NCBI RefSeq assembly: GCF_002105535.1
Contig: NZ_CP015848.1
Span: forward strand, 4,020,341-4,084,340
DNA: 64,000 nucleotides
Direction of reading: 5' to 3'
Origin: Magnetospirillum sp. ME-1
Lineage (GTDB): Bacteria; Pseudomonadota; Alphaproteobacteria; Rhodospirillales; Magnetospirillaceae
Shown here: positions 11,644 through 20,508 of the stretch, in pieces
Layout of the letters: each line of letters opens with the position of its first letter
Numbering within the stretch: position 1 is the first letter of the stretch
The notes under the pieces: model-generated
What the model saw: the letters and a program-made list of their open reading frames with translations, nothing else
Databases searched by the model: none
What the model was told of the DNA's origin: nothing
Made by a program: the position numbers and the translations under genes

Positions 11644-13269
11644 CTAGCGGACGGTCCAGAAGGAATTGTCGGGCTGCTGCTGCGAGGCGACCAGATCGCG
11701 CACCCGCTCCATGACCGCAGCGTCGGCGGCCTGGCCCTTGGCGGCGGGTGGAGGTTCGGCCACGACAGGCGCTGGCGCCGAGGCCGGCGCCGGAGACGCG
11801 GCGGTGGGCGCCGGAACCGCGGGCGCTTTGGCGGCGGCGGCAGGCTTGGGGGCCTGCCCCCGGGGATAGGTGTATTCGGCGGCGCGAAGCGGCGTGACGT
11901 CCAGCGAGGTGGCGGGCTTGGCGCGGCTCAGATTGTCCACCTCCAGGCGGCCCATGGCGGTCAGCAATTCATAGGACGCCTGGTACATGTCGTAATAGGC
12001 GCCGGTATAGTTGATCCGCGCATCGTTGATGCGGGTCGCTTCGTCCAGCACCTCGGTGACGGTGGCCTTGCCGGCGTCCAGCTTCTTCTTGGTGGCTTCC
12101 CACACTTCCTCGGCCAGGACAGCGGCGTTTTCAAGCAGGTCCAGGCGCTGGCGGGCGGTCTGCAGCTTATGCCAGGCGGTGCGGGTCTGCTCGGCGATCT
12201 TGCGGCTGGTGTGGAAACGGTTGTCCTTGCTGGCCCCATGGTCCCATGACGCCTGGGCCACGGTGGCGTCGGTCTTGAAGCCGGAGAACATCTCCCAGCT
12301 GGCCATCAGCATCAGCGACCAGTCGCGGCGCACGCCGACGGTGGCGTTCTTGCCGTGCTCGTAATTGGCCTTGCCCACCAGATCGAGGGTCGGCCAATAG
12401 CCGGCCTCGGCGATGTTGCGCTTGTCCTTGGTCAGGTCGATGGTGCTGGTCGCCGATTCCAGGCTGGGGTTGTCCTTCTCCGCCACTTCCAGCGACTGAT
12501 CGACGGTGGCGGGGATCAGGTCCATGGGCAGGGGCGGGTCGGACAGGGCCGCCACGTCGGGGGCGTGGCCGAATACCTGGGTGTATTTGGCGACGGCGGC
12601 GTGGAAGTCGCCCTCGTACTTGACGCGGCGCTCCTTGGCCACCTGAAGGCGCTGCTTGGCCGCCAGCACGTCGGAGGCGATGCCCGATCCCTTCTGGACG
12701 CGCTCGTCCTCCAGGTTCTGCTGCTCGGCCAGCCTGCGCTCGTTTTCCCGCGACAGGGCCACCAGCTTGGTGTTGCGCATGACGTCGAGATAGGCGATGG
12801 CGCCTTCCAGCAATGCGGCCTGGCGGGTGTTGCGCAGATCGGATTCCGAGATGCGCCGGGTGGTCTTGGCCGAATCCACCGTGGAATCGGTGGCGAACCC
12901 GTCGAAGATCTTCTGGGTGACGGTCACGCCGGTGGTGTTGCGCTTGTCGAGGAAGGCCTTGCCCTGGGTGCCGCGGCGGTCGGGGCTGTCCACATATTCG
13001 TGGCCCTGGTCGCCGGTAAGCTTCACCGTGGGCATGTATCCGGACCGGGCGCTGCGGATGCCCTCGTCGGCGGAGTTGACGCCCTTCATCTTGGCCTGGA
13101 TCTGGGGATGGTTGGCGACGAGGTCGCGCATCTCGTCTTCCAGCGTGCTGGCGGATACGGGCGTCCAGCAGCCGGCCAGGATGGTTCCGAGCAAGGCCCA
13201 GACCTTGAACGAGTGCGGCCGAATTGTTGCGTCCCCCGGGAAATGCACGTGATCTGGTCCCCAATCCAT
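11644..13269 (-). CDS. TolC-family outer membrane efflux/secretion protein
   Basis: Outer membrane channel of the TolC type, the exit duct of type I secretion or efflux systems. The 541-residue product has a signal peptide (hydrophobic run ending WTPVSA-ST) and two repeats of the outer-membrane-efflux fold. The first opens with EDEMRDLVANHPQIQAK and GYMPTVKLTGDQGHE; the second contains AEAGYWPTLDLVGKANYEHG. Long heptad-rich helices would form the periplasmic tunnel. After about residue 450 the protein has an unusual Pro/Ala-rich tail ending in a short charged segment (AVMERVRDLVASQQQPDNS). ATG at 13269 was preferred to an in-frame GTG at 13284. No inner-membrane ABC or adaptor partner is adjacent, so the substrate cannot be stated. 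Confidence 0.85.
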   Translation of the reverse strand: MDWGPDHVHFPGDATIRPHSFKVWALLGTILAGCWTPVSASTLEDEMRDLVANHPQIQAKMKGVNSADEGIRSARSGYMPTVKLTGDQGHEYVDSPDRRGTQGKAFLDKRNTTGVTVTQKIFDGFATDSTVDSAKTTRRISESDLRNTRQAALLEGAIAYLDVMRNTKLVALSRENERRLAEQQNLEDERVQKGSGIASDVLAAKQRLQVAKERRVKYEGDFHAAVAKYTQVFGHAPDVAALSDPPLPMDLIPATVDQSLEVAEKDNPSLESATSTIDLTKDKRNIAEAGYWPTLDLVGKANYEHGKNATVGVRRDWSLMLMASWEMFSGFKTDATVAQASWDHGASKDNRFHTSRKIAEQTRTAWHKLQTARQRLDLLENAAVLAEEVWEATKKKLDAGKATVTEVLDEATRINDARINYTGAYYDMYQASYELLTAMGRLEVDNLSRAKPATSLDVTPLRAAEYTYPRGQAPKPAAAAKAPAVPAPTAASPAPASAPAPVVAEPPPAAKGQAADAAVMERVRDLVASQQQPDNSFWTVR

Positions 13270-13344
13270 GGCTCTGATATACACCGGATTATCTAGTTTG
13301 TGAATTGCCTTAAGCGCTACTGGACCTCAATATCGGGTGATGGC

Positions 13345-15078
13345 ATGGCCGGCTTGGATGTGGAAGACGAGCGTTTCCTGACGCGGCTGGCGGACCGGAT
13401 GCCCAATGATGGGGAAATCCTGGCGCGTCTGGCGTCGCTGCGGTTGCGCCAAGGCGCGCTGGATGCGGCCAGAACCCTGGCGGAGCGGGCGGTTGAGCTG
13501 GCGCCGGGACTGGCCGAGGCCCATGCCGCGCTCGGTCAGGTCCAGGCCCGGAGCCGGCAGTCCGACGCGGCGCGCGCCAGTCTGGAACGGGCCGTTCAGC
13601 TGGATTCCGGGCTGGGCGTGGCCTGGATGTGCCTTGGCGAAGTGCTGGCCCAGGTGCCGGATCAGGCCCAACCGGCGGTTGATGCCCTGCGGCGCGCCTG
13701 CGGGCTGATGCCGCGTGATTCCCGGCCGCTGAACGCCTTGGCCAACGTGCTGATGGGCTTCAAGCGCTATGAGGACGCCGTCGCGTCCTATCGCGCCGCC
13801 ACCGCGCTGGCCGCGGATCCCAACCCGGCGGACATGCTGAACAACATGGGCGTGGCGCTGGAGCGCCTGGAGCGGCGTGACGAGGCGGTGGCCATGATCC
13901 GCTCCGCCGCGCTGATCCGCCCGGATTCACCGGCCATCCACGACAATCTGGGCAATGCCCTGCTGGGCACGGCGCGGGCCGAGGAGGCCGAGGCCTGCCA
14001 CCGCAAGGCTTTGGCGCTGGGCGCCCGGGGGGCCGAAACCTGGAGCAACCTGGGCAATTCCCTGCATCGGCAGGGACGGCTGGACGAAGCGGATTCCGCC
14101 TATCGCCGCGCCATCCAGATCAACCCCGAGGGGGCCAAGTTCCATACCAACCTGGCGCTCAATCTCCTGCTTTCGGGACGCATGGAGGAGGGGTGGCGGG
14201 AATACGAATGGCGTTGGCGCGACCACCCGAACCTGCCGCCCTATCTGCTCGACCGCGCCTGGAAGGGCGAGGCCCTGGCTTCCGACCTGCCCGCCGGCGG
14301 CACCTTGCTGCTGCAGGCGGAACAGGGATACGGCGACACGCTGCAATTCGTGCGTTACGCCCCGCTGCTCAAGTCCCGCGGCGTCAGCCGGGTGGTGCTG
14401 GCCTGCCAGCCGGAACTGGTCCGCCTGATGCAGACCGCTCCCGGCCTGGACCAGGTGGTGAGCGAGACGGCGTCCCTGCCGCCTTTCGACAAGGCGGTGA
14501 CCCTGCTGTCGCTGCCGGGCCTGCTGGCCGGCCTGCCGGCTCCGCAGGACTTTCCCTATCTGGGCGTTCCCAAGGGCGTCCGGGCGAAACTGCCCGCTTG
14601 TCCGGCCGGAACGCTCAAGGTCGGCCTCGCCTGGGCCGGACGGCCGACCCATGGCGACGACTGGAACCGGTCCATACCCGCCCGCATGCTCGATCCCATT
14701 CTCGAGGTGCCGGGTGTCACCTTCTATTCCCTCCAGCGCGGCGCGGTGGGGCCGCGCATCGGCAGGCCGCCGGCGGACCGGCTGATCGAGGCCGCCGATC
14801 TCTGCGCCGATTTCTGCGATACCGCCGCCATGCTGAAAGGGCTGGACCTGATCATTTCGGTGGACACCGCCGTGGTGCATCTGGCCGGGGCCCTGGGCAA
14901 GCCTGTCTGGGTGCTGCTGCCTTTCGTTCCCGATTTCCGCTGGCGCATGGAGGGTGACGAGACCGAGTGGTATCCGGCCTTCCGGCTGTTCCGCCGCAAG
15001 CCCCAGCACGGCTGGGAGATGCCCATCGCCCGCGTCGCCGAGGCCTTGCGGGCCCGGGTGGCCAATGGGGCGGCCTGA
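13345..15078 (+). CDS. TPR protein with C-terminal glycosyltransferase-like domain
   Basis: A 577-residue protein. Residues about 20-290 are tandem tetratricopeptide repeats, seen in LAEAHAALGQVQARSRQSDA, MLNNMGVALERLERRDEA and TWSNLGNSLHRQGRLDEA. The C-terminal half (from about 300) resembles the GT9/GT41-like fold often fused to TPR in alphaproteobacteria: LLLQAEQGYGDTLQFVRYA, LKVGLAWAGRPTHGDDWNRS, LDLIISVDTAVVHLAGALGK and PDFRWRMEGDETEWYP. Such proteins are thought to act on protein or polysaccharide glycosylation, but the substrate is unknown. A GTG at 13300 is an alternative start. No signal peptide. It is divergent from the TolC-like gene (about 75 bases between them). Confidence 0.8.
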   Translation: MAGLDVEDERFLTRLADRMPNDGEILARLASLRLRQGALDAARTLAERAVELAPGLAEAHAALGQVQARSRQSDAARASLERAVQLDSGLGVAWMCLGEVLAQVPDQAQPAVDALRRACGLMPRDSRPLNALANVLMGFKRYEDAVASYRAATALAADPNPADMLNNMGVALERLERRDEAVAMIRSAALIRPDSPAIHDNLGNALLGTARAEEAEACHRKALALGARGAETWSNLGNSLHRQGRLDEADSAYRRAIQINPEGAKFHTNLALNLLLSGRMEEGWREYEWRWRDHPNLPPYLLDRAWKGEALASDLPAGGTLLLQAEQGYGDTLQFVRYAPLLKSRGVSRVVLACQPELVRLMQTAPGLDQVVSETASLPPFDKAVTLLSLPGLLAGLPAPQDFPYLGVPKGVRAKLPACPAGTLKVGLAWAGRPTHGDDWNRSIPARMLDPILEVPGVTFYSLQRGAVGPRIGRPPADRLIEAADLCADFCDTAAMLKGLDLIISVDTAVVHLAGALGKPVWVLLPFVPDFRWRMEGDETEWYPAFRLFRRKPQHGWEMPIARVAEALRARVANGAA

Positions 15079-15174
15079 AAGGCGCTATCAACTATTAGGG
15101 GTTTTATCTAGGCTATGCCGCCTCGAATGGATGGTGTGCGCCTAATCGCGTCTCTCAGCGCGTAATATGCTTGA

Positions 15175-15182
15175 TGTATACA
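15175..15182. promoter_or_regulatory. Possible GntR-type operator
   Basis: TGTATACA is an eight-base palindrome about 110 bases before the GntR gene. FCD-type GntR regulators often bind short palindromes centred on GTATAC. The surrounding 208-base gap also carries ATGCAATGCGTGCAT at about 15245-15259, another imperfect dyad. Both are weak evidence. Confidence 0.25.
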
Positions 15183-15286
15183 ATCTCAGCATGCAATCTA
15201 TGCCAATGTGTCCGTTGCGTTGTTAATGCCTGTGGCAAAAGACATGCAATGCGTGCATTTAGGTGCTGAAATTGGATGCGAATGGC

Positions 15287-15949
15287 ATGACCCGGGTGCG
15301 CAGGCCCAAAGACCCTACGGAATTGTCGGCGGCCGAGTGGGTTCGACAGCAACTGATCGAGGACATCGTCGCCGGCCGGTTGCGGCCGGGCGAGAAGCTG
15401 TGCGAGGTGAAGATCGCGGCGCGGCTGGGATGTTCGCGCACTCCGGTGCGCGAGGCCTTCCGTCACCTCGGCGCCTTGGGCCTGGCCAATTTCGAGAAAA
15501 ACCGCGGCGGCAACGTCGTGCGGCTGGAACGCGCCATGATGCAGGAGCTTTTCGAAGCCCTGGCCGAGGTCGCCGCCGCCTGTGCCGGCCTTGCCGCCGC
15601 CCGCCCCGAACAGCTTCGCCGGGGGCTGGCCGGGCGGGAAACCCAGCCGGCCGCCAGCCCCGCCGGCACCGGCGGCGAGGATGACCTGTTCGCCGGTCTT
15701 TTCCGTCTGTGCAACAACCGCCTGCTGGCGGAAACCGGGATGGCCATCCGTTGCCGCCTGCTGCCCTATTGGCGGCTGCTGGGAGGGATGGCCGACGCCT
15801 GGCCGGCCCTTGGGGCCGAGCGGCAGTCCGAGATGGTCCGGGCCATCCTGGCCGGCGAGGCCCGTGCCGCCAGGCGAAGCGCGCGGGCCCTGGTTCTGGC
15901 GGCCTGCGACCTGGCGCGGCGCGGATTGCCGCAAAGCGTCCTGCCCTGA
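15287..15949 (+). CDS. GntR-family (FCD-type) transcriptional regulator
   Basis: A 220-residue regulator. The N-terminal winged helix matches GntR: WVRQQLIEDIVAGRLRPGEKL, then EVKIAARLGCSRTPVREAFRHL, then a wing (ANFEKNRGGNVV). The C-terminal part is helical, as in FCD ligand domains, but is short and Ala-rich. The metal-binding Asp/His pattern of FCD is not obvious, so the ligand is unknown. ATG at 15287 was chosen; a GTG at 15263 would add eight residues. It is a single gene between a TPR protein and a two-component pair, with no metabolic neighbour to suggest an effector. Confidence 0.82.
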   Translation: MTRVRRPKDPTELSAAEWVRQQLIEDIVAGRLRPGEKLCEVKIAARLGCSRTPVREAFRHLGALGLANFEKNRGGNVVRLERAMMQELFEALAEVAAACAGLAAARPEQLRRGLAGRETQPAASPAGTGGEDDLFAGLFRLCNNRLLAETGMAIRCRLLPYWRLLGGMADAWPALGAERQSEMVRAILAGEARAARRSARALVLAACDLARRGLPQSVLP

Positions 15950-16058
15950 CCCGAGCTGAGCGTTTCGTCCCGTCCGTAAGGGGAAAGCCCCATTGCGGCG
16001 CCTGTCGGCCGTGACCATGTCTTTCGTCGGATGGGCGTTGGCGTGAAAGGTTCCCCGA

Positions 16059-17105
16059 GTGGCGAAGGTCGGGGCCGTGCCGGCCGGAACGGCACCGCAC
16101 AGGGACGAGGAGCGCTTCCGGCGGGTGGTCGAGGCCGCTCCCAATGCCATGGTGATGGTCAATTCCGCCGGCCTGATCGAGATGGTCAATGCCCAGGCCG
16201 AGCGGGTGTTCGGCTATTCCCGCGACGAGATGCTGGGCCGGTCGGTGGAAATGCTGGTGCCCGAACGCTACCGGCATGATCATCCCGGCCTGCGCGCCAC
16301 CTTCAACGCCGATCCCCTCTCGCGCCCCATGGGCGCCGGCCGCGATCTCTATGCCCGGCGCAAGGACGGCAGCGAGTTTCCCGTCGAGATCGGCCTCAAT
16401 CCCATCGACACCGAGGACGGCCCCATGGTGCTGTCGGCCATCGTCGACATCTCCGACCGCAAGCAGAAGGAGGAGAAGATCCGCGCCGCCCTGCGGGAGA
16501 AGGAGATCCTGCTGGGTGAGATCCACCACCGGGTCAAGAACAACCTGCAGATCATCGACAGCCTGCTGGACCTGCAACTGTCCAAGCTGGAGGATCCCCT
16601 GGTCGCCGGCATGCTGCGCGACAGCCAGAGCCGCATCCGCTCCATGGTGCTGATCCACCAGACCCTGTACCAGTCCAAGGACTTCGCCCGGGTGGATTTC
16701 GCCGCCTTCCTCGATACCCTGATTCCCACCCTGGTGGCGTCCTACGGGCTGGATTCCAACCGCATCACGCTGACCCTCGAGGCCAGGGACGTGCAGCTTC
16801 CGCTCAGTACCGCCATTCCCTGCGGGCTGATCGTCAACGAACTGGTGACCAACGTCTTCAAGCACGCCTTTCCCGATGGACGGCGGGGCGGCGTCCGGGT
16901 CCGTCTGGCCAATGACGGGGAAAACAACGTCGAACTCGAGGTGATCGACGACGGAATCGGCCTGCCGCCCGATCTCGACGCGAAGAATACCGCCACGCTC
17001 GGTTTGCAGCTCGTCTGCCTGCTGGCCGATCAGGTGGGGGGAGAGATCCGGATCGATCGGGCCGCGCCCACCCGGTTCGGGCTGCATTTTCCCATTCAAC
17101 GCTGA
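16059..17105 (+). CDS. Cytosolic PAS sensor histidine kinase (HisKA_2 type)
   Basis: A 348-residue soluble kinase with no membrane segment. Residues about 18-135 form a PAS domain (FRRVVEAAPNAMVMVNSAGL, FGYSRDEMLGRSVEMLVP). The phosphoacceptor region is of the HisKA_2/HWE-like type: EILLGEIHHRVKNNLQIIDS, with the second His of IHHRVKNN as likely phosphorylation site. An ATPase domain follows (GLIVNELVTNVFKHAFPDG for the N box, DDGIGLPPD for G1, GLQLVCLLADQVGG). The GTG start at 16059 is preceded by GAAAGG at a spacing of eight. It is 16 bases upstream of a receiver-domain protein, most likely its partner. Confidence 0.92.
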   Translation: MAKVGAVPAGTAPHRDEERFRRVVEAAPNAMVMVNSAGLIEMVNAQAERVFGYSRDEMLGRSVEMLVPERYRHDHPGLRATFNADPLSRPMGAGRDLYARRKDGSEFPVEIGLNPIDTEDGPMVLSAIVDISDRKQKEEKIRAALREKEILLGEIHHRVKNNLQIIDSLLDLQLSKLEDPLVAGMLRDSQSRIRSMVLIHQTLYQSKDFARVDFAAFLDTLIPTLVASYGLDSNRITLTLEARDVQLPLSTAIPCGLIVNELVTNVFKHAFPDGRRGGVRVRLANDGENNVELEVIDDGIGLPPDLDAKNTATLGLQLVCLLADQVGGEIRIDRAAPTRFGLHFPIQR

Positions 17106-17121
17106 GGAAGGGACCTGACCC

Positions 17122-19560
17122 ATGTCGGCGATACGGATCATGGTGGTCGAGGACGAGCGGATCGTCGCCCTGCATCTGCGCCAGCAGCTGCTCAAACTCG
17201 GCTACGACGTGGTGTTCATCGCCTCGTCGGGCGAGCAGGTGCTGCGGCAGATCGGCAATCTCAGGCCCGACGTCGTCTTGATGGACATCCATATCGAGGG
17301 CGACCTGGACGGCATCGAGACGGTGGCGCGCCTGCCGGCCGAGCTCCACATTCCGGTGATCTATCTCACCGCCTATTCCGAGGAAGCCATCCTGGCCCGC
17401 GCCCGGGCCACCAAGCCGTTCGGTTTCCTGTTGAAGCCGTTTTCCGAGCGCGAACTGCACGCCACCATCCAGATGGCGCTGGAGCGCCGCAAGGTGGAGG
17501 AGGCGCTGCGCGACAGCGAGGAGCATCTGACCCTGGCTCTCGACGCCGCCGGCATGGGGGCCTGGGAGGTGGACGCCCAGTCGCGCCGCATCGTCCGTGC
17601 CGGCCATATCGAGCGGGTGTTCGGCTGCGCCGGCCAAGGCTTCGGCGGCAGTCTGGACCGCTTTCTCGATCATGTGGTCGAGGATGACCGGGTGGTGCTG
17701 GCCCGGGCCTACGAGCGGCTGCTGAGCGAGACCGCGCCGCTTCAGGTGGAGTTCCGCGGCATCCGTCCCGACGGTACCGTGCGGTGGCTGCGCGCCCAGG
17801 GCAAGGCCATTCCCCCCCGGGCCGAGCGGCCCCAGCGTATCATCGGTGTGCTGCAGGACGTCAGCGACCACAAGGCGGCCGAGGACCGCCAGCGCCAGGC
17901 CCTGACCGTCTTCGAGGCGACCCGCGACGGGCTGCTGATCCTCGATCCCCTGCTGCGGGTGGTCACCGTCAATCCCGGCTATTGCGCCATCACCGGCTTC
18001 GACGAGGCCGAGCTGCTGGGGCGCCGCCCGCGCATGCTGGAGGCCGGCGCCCAGCCCGCCGACCTGCATGACGAGATCATGGAGGCCCTGAAGGAGGGCG
18101 GGCGCTGGCGCGGCGAGATCGCCGCCAGGAACCGCGCCGGCGAGGTTCTGCCGCTCTTGATGAATATCGCCGCCGTGCGCAGCGAACACGACAGCGTCGT
18201 CCATTACGTGGCGGCCTTCACCGATCTGACCGCCATCCGCGCCGCCGAGGAGCGGCTGCAGCATCTGGCTCATTACGACCCCCTGACGGACCTGCCCAAC
18301 CGGCTGCTGGCCGCGGACCGGCTCGACCACGCCATGGAGCGCTGCCGCCGCGACCGCACGTCCCTGGCGGTGCTGTTCGTGGACCTGGACTACTTCAAGC
18401 GCATCAACGATACCCTGGGCCACAGCGTCGGCGATGTGGTGCTGAAAACCGTGGCCCAGCACATGCGGGGCGCGGTGCGTGCCGAGGATACGGTGGCGCG
18501 GCTGGGCGGCGACGAGTTCATGGTGATCCTGGAACAGGCGGATCATCCCGACGACATCGCCGCCGTCGCCATGAAGATCCGGGCGGCGGTGACCCGGCCC
18601 CTGACGGTCAACGGCCGCGAGCTGGCCACCTCGGCCAGCATCGGCATCAGCCTGTTTCCCGGAGACGGCCAGACCCGCGAAGTGCTGATCCAGGCCGCCG
18701 ACACCGCCATGTACGCCGCCAAGGAAACCGGGCGCAACGGCTATGCCTTCTATACGCGGGAAATGACCGAGCGGGTGTTCCAGGCGGTGGCGTCCGACAG
18801 CGACGTGCGCCGGGCGCTGGCCGCCGACGAGCTGGTGCTGTTCTACCAGCCGCAGATCTCGCTGGACTCGGGCGAGGTGGAAGGGGTCGAGGCGCTGATC
18901 CGCTGGAATCATCCCGAACGGGGACTGGTCGGCCCGGCCGAGATCATACCCGCCGCCGAACGGGGCGGTTTCATCATCGATATCGGCGATTGGGTGGTGG
19001 CCCAGGCCTGCCGCCAGATCCGGCAGTGGCAGGCGGCCGGGCTGGCGTCCTTGCGGGTGGCGGTCAACGCCTCGGCCCAGCAGATGCGCAACGGACGCCT
19101 GCTCCGCGCCGTGCAGGACGCCCTGGCCGAAACCGGAATCTCGCCCGACATGCTGGAAATCGAGATCACCGAAAGCATGCTGCAGAACGAGGACGAATGC
19201 ATCGCCACCCTGCACGCCCTGAAGCAGCTGGGCGTGACGCTGGCCATCGACGATTTCGGCACCGGCTATTCCTGCCTCAGCTCGCTGAAAAGCCTGCCCA
19301 TCCAGCGCCTGAAGATCGACCGCGCCTTCATCGAGGGAATCCCCGAGGATCTCAACGACGTGGCCATCGCCGAGGCCATCGTCGCCATGGCCCACCGGCT
19401 GCGCCTGTCCGTGGTGGCGGAAGGGGTGGAGACCGAGGCCCACATGGAGTTTCTTCGCGCCGTAGGGTGCGAGGGCGTTCAGGGCTTCTTCCACGCCCGC
19501 CCCATGCCCGCCGAGGAGGTGGCGGCCTTCATCACCGGCAGGGCGGTGCCGCCGGGCTGA
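17122..19560 (+). CDS. REC-PAS-PAS-GGDEF-EAL response regulator
   Basis: An 812-residue protein that should make and/or degrade c-di-GMP under phosphorylation control. Domains in order: receiver (1-120; VVEDERIV acids, PDVVLMDIHI phosphoacceptor Asp, YLTAYSEE, LKPF Lys); two PAS domains (about 135-255 and 265-385); GGDEF (about 395-555) with an intact GGDEF motif and an upstream RAED inhibitory site five residues before it; EAL (about 570-805) with EALIRWNHP, EITESML and DDFGTGYS motifs. Both catalytic motifs look complete, so bifunctionality is possible. Directly behind the histidine kinase gene (16 bases), so the two form a sensory pair feeding c-di-GMP signalling. Confidence 0.95.
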   Translation: MSAIRIMVVEDERIVALHLRQQLLKLGYDVVFIASSGEQVLRQIGNLRPDVVLMDIHIEGDLDGIETVARLPAELHIPVIYLTAYSEEAILARARATKPFGFLLKPFSERELHATIQMALERRKVEEALRDSEEHLTLALDAAGMGAWEVDAQSRRIVRAGHIERVFGCAGQGFGGSLDRFLDHVVEDDRVVLARAYERLLSETAPLQVEFRGIRPDGTVRWLRAQGKAIPPRAERPQRIIGVLQDVSDHKAAEDRQRQALTVFEATRDGLLILDPLLRVVTVNPGYCAITGFDEAELLGRRPRMLEAGAQPADLHDEIMEALKEGGRWRGEIAARNRAGEVLPLLMNIAAVRSEHDSVVHYVAAFTDLTAIRAAEERLQHLAHYDPLTDLPNRLLAADRLDHAMERCRRDRTSLAVLFVDLDYFKRINDTLGHSVGDVVLKTVAQHMRGAVRAEDTVARLGGDEFMVILEQADHPDDIAAVAMKIRAAVTRPLTVNGRELATSASIGISLFPGDGQTREVLIQAADTAMYAAKETGRNGYAFYTREMTERVFQAVASDSDVRRALAADELVLFYQPQISLDSGEVEGVEALIRWNHPERGLVGPAEIIPAAERGGFIIDIGDWVVAQACRQIRQWQAAGLASLRVAVNASAQQMRNGRLLRAVQDALAETGISPDMLEIEITESMLQNEDECIATLHALKQLGVTLAIDDFGTGYSCLSSLKSLPIQRLKIDRAFIEGIPEDLNDVAIAEAIVAMAHRLRLSVVAEGVETEAHMEFLRAVGCEGVQGFFHARPMPAEEVAAFITGRAVPPG

Positions 19561-19620
19561 AATCCCTCTTCCCTTCCGGGGGGCGGCGGGGTCATCATCG
19601 CCGATCCAAAGGGGAAGACC

Positions 19621-19983
19621 ATGAACCAATCGCATCCCGGCCGGCGCCTTGAAACGGGCATTTCAGATCGCGGTATGGGCGACAATTCCGGACAGGCGGC
19701 GACCATCGCCATCCGCCTCAAGATGTTCAACAGCCTGTCGCCCTATGCCGGCGGCAGCGCGCCGCTGGCCATCGAGGTGCCGGCGGGAACGGTGATCGGC
19801 GATCTGGTCAGGCGTTTCGGCGTGCCCGCCGACAAGATATTCCTGGTCCTGGTCAACGGCAAGGACGTCACCCGCCAGCTGGGCGCGCCGGTCAATCTGG
19901 AGCGTGAACTGGACGATGGCGACGAGGTGGCCCTGTCCGGGCCGGTGCCCTATTCCTGGGGCTATGGCGCGCCCATCGTCTGA
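19621..19983 (+). CDS. MoaD/ThiS-like beta-grasp protein without terminal Gly-Gly
   Basis: A 120-residue protein. The first 28 residues look disordered. Residues about 29-105 show the ubiquitin-like sulfur-carrier pattern (IAIRLKMFNSLSPY, LAIEVPAGTVIGDLVRRFGV, IFLVLVNGKDVTRQ, LDDGDEVALSGPV). The C terminus is SWGYGAPIV rather than Gly-Gly, so classical adenylation and thiocarboxylation at the tail is unlikely. AAGGGGAAGA precedes the ATG. It converges on the AOR operon: its stop (19981-19983) is followed at once by the stop of the minus-strand gene. A role as a cofactor-assembly or structural relative of MoaD is inference from the neighbourhood. Confidence 0.75.
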   Translation: MNQSHPGRRLETGISDRGMGDNSGQAATIAIRLKMFNSLSPYAGGSAPLAIEVPAGTVIGDLVRRFGVPADKIFLVLVNGKDVTRQLGAPVNLERELDDGDEVALSGPVPYSWGYGAPIV

Positions 19984-20253
19984 TTACCCGCCGCCCCGCT
20001 GAAATGCCCGGTCCCAGGCGGCCAGGAAGTCCGCCCCGTCGCCCTGGGCGAAGGTGAAGGCGATGTGCAGCCGGGGCAGGCGAAGCAGGCCGGAAAGCAC
20101 CAGTGGCGGCATTTCCTCCACCGTGACGGTGACGCCGCCCTCGACCATCAGGGTGCGTCCGTCGGCCCATTCGTAGGCGCGGCCGCGCAGGGCCAGCGGC
20201 AGGTGGCGGCGGAATTCGTCCAGCGCCATGGAGGCGACGCGCTCGCTGCTCAT
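19984..20253 (-). CDS. Small uncharacterised protein at the end of the AOR operon
   Basis: An 89-residue soluble protein of mixed charge (VASMALDEFRRHLPLALRGR, then alternating strand-like segments, then a Gly-rich end). I do not recognise a family. Its ATG overlaps the stop of the MoaD-like gene as ATGA, so it is translated with the AOR operon. The position behind a sulfur-carrier gene makes an assembly or accessory role for the tungsten enzyme plausible, but this is inference only. No membrane segment, signal peptide or Cys residue. Confidence 0.65.
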   Translation of the reverse strand: MSSERVASMALDEFRRHLPLALRGRAYEWADGRTLMVEGGVTVTVEEMPPLVLSGLLRLPRLHIAFTFAQGDGADFLAAWDRAFQRGGG

Positions 20254-20501
20254 CCCCCTCCGATCGGCGGCCAGATGCTCACCACGTCGCCCTCGGCCAG
20301 CCGGGTGGTGGCCCTGGCGTCGGGGGGCACGAAATTGCCGTTCTTCAGCACCAGATGGCAGTCCTTTTCCGTCAGGTCGAAGCGGGCGATCAGGGCGGCG
20401 ATGTCGGTGCCTTCGGGCACCTCCACCGGGGCGGCGTTGGCCACCGAGCCGGGCGGAAGAAAGCGGCCCAGCAGGGCGAACAGCTTCAGCGTCACCCGCA
20501 T
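20250..20501 (-). CDS. MoaD-like sulfur carrier of the AOR operon
   Basis: An 83-residue beta-grasp protein (MRVTLKLFALLGRFLPPG, VEVPEGTDIAALIARFDL, HLVLKNGNFVPPDARATT, LAEGDVVSIWPPIGGG). The end in Gly-Gly-Gly fits MoaD, whose terminal Gly-Gly is adenylated and loaded with sulfur for the molybdopterin/tungstopterin dithiolene. The ATG at 20501 is 7 bases after the stop of the upstream FAD gene. A longer reading from 20534 would overlap that gene by 26 bases and is less likely. The location inside an AOR operon suggests a dedicated carrier for the tungsten cofactor. Confidence 0.85.
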   Translation of the reverse strand: MRVTLKLFALLGRFLPPGSVANAAPVEVPEGTDIAALIARFDLTEKDCHLVLKNGNFVPPDARATTRLAEGDVVSIWPPIGGG

Positions 20502-20508
20502 GGCGGCC

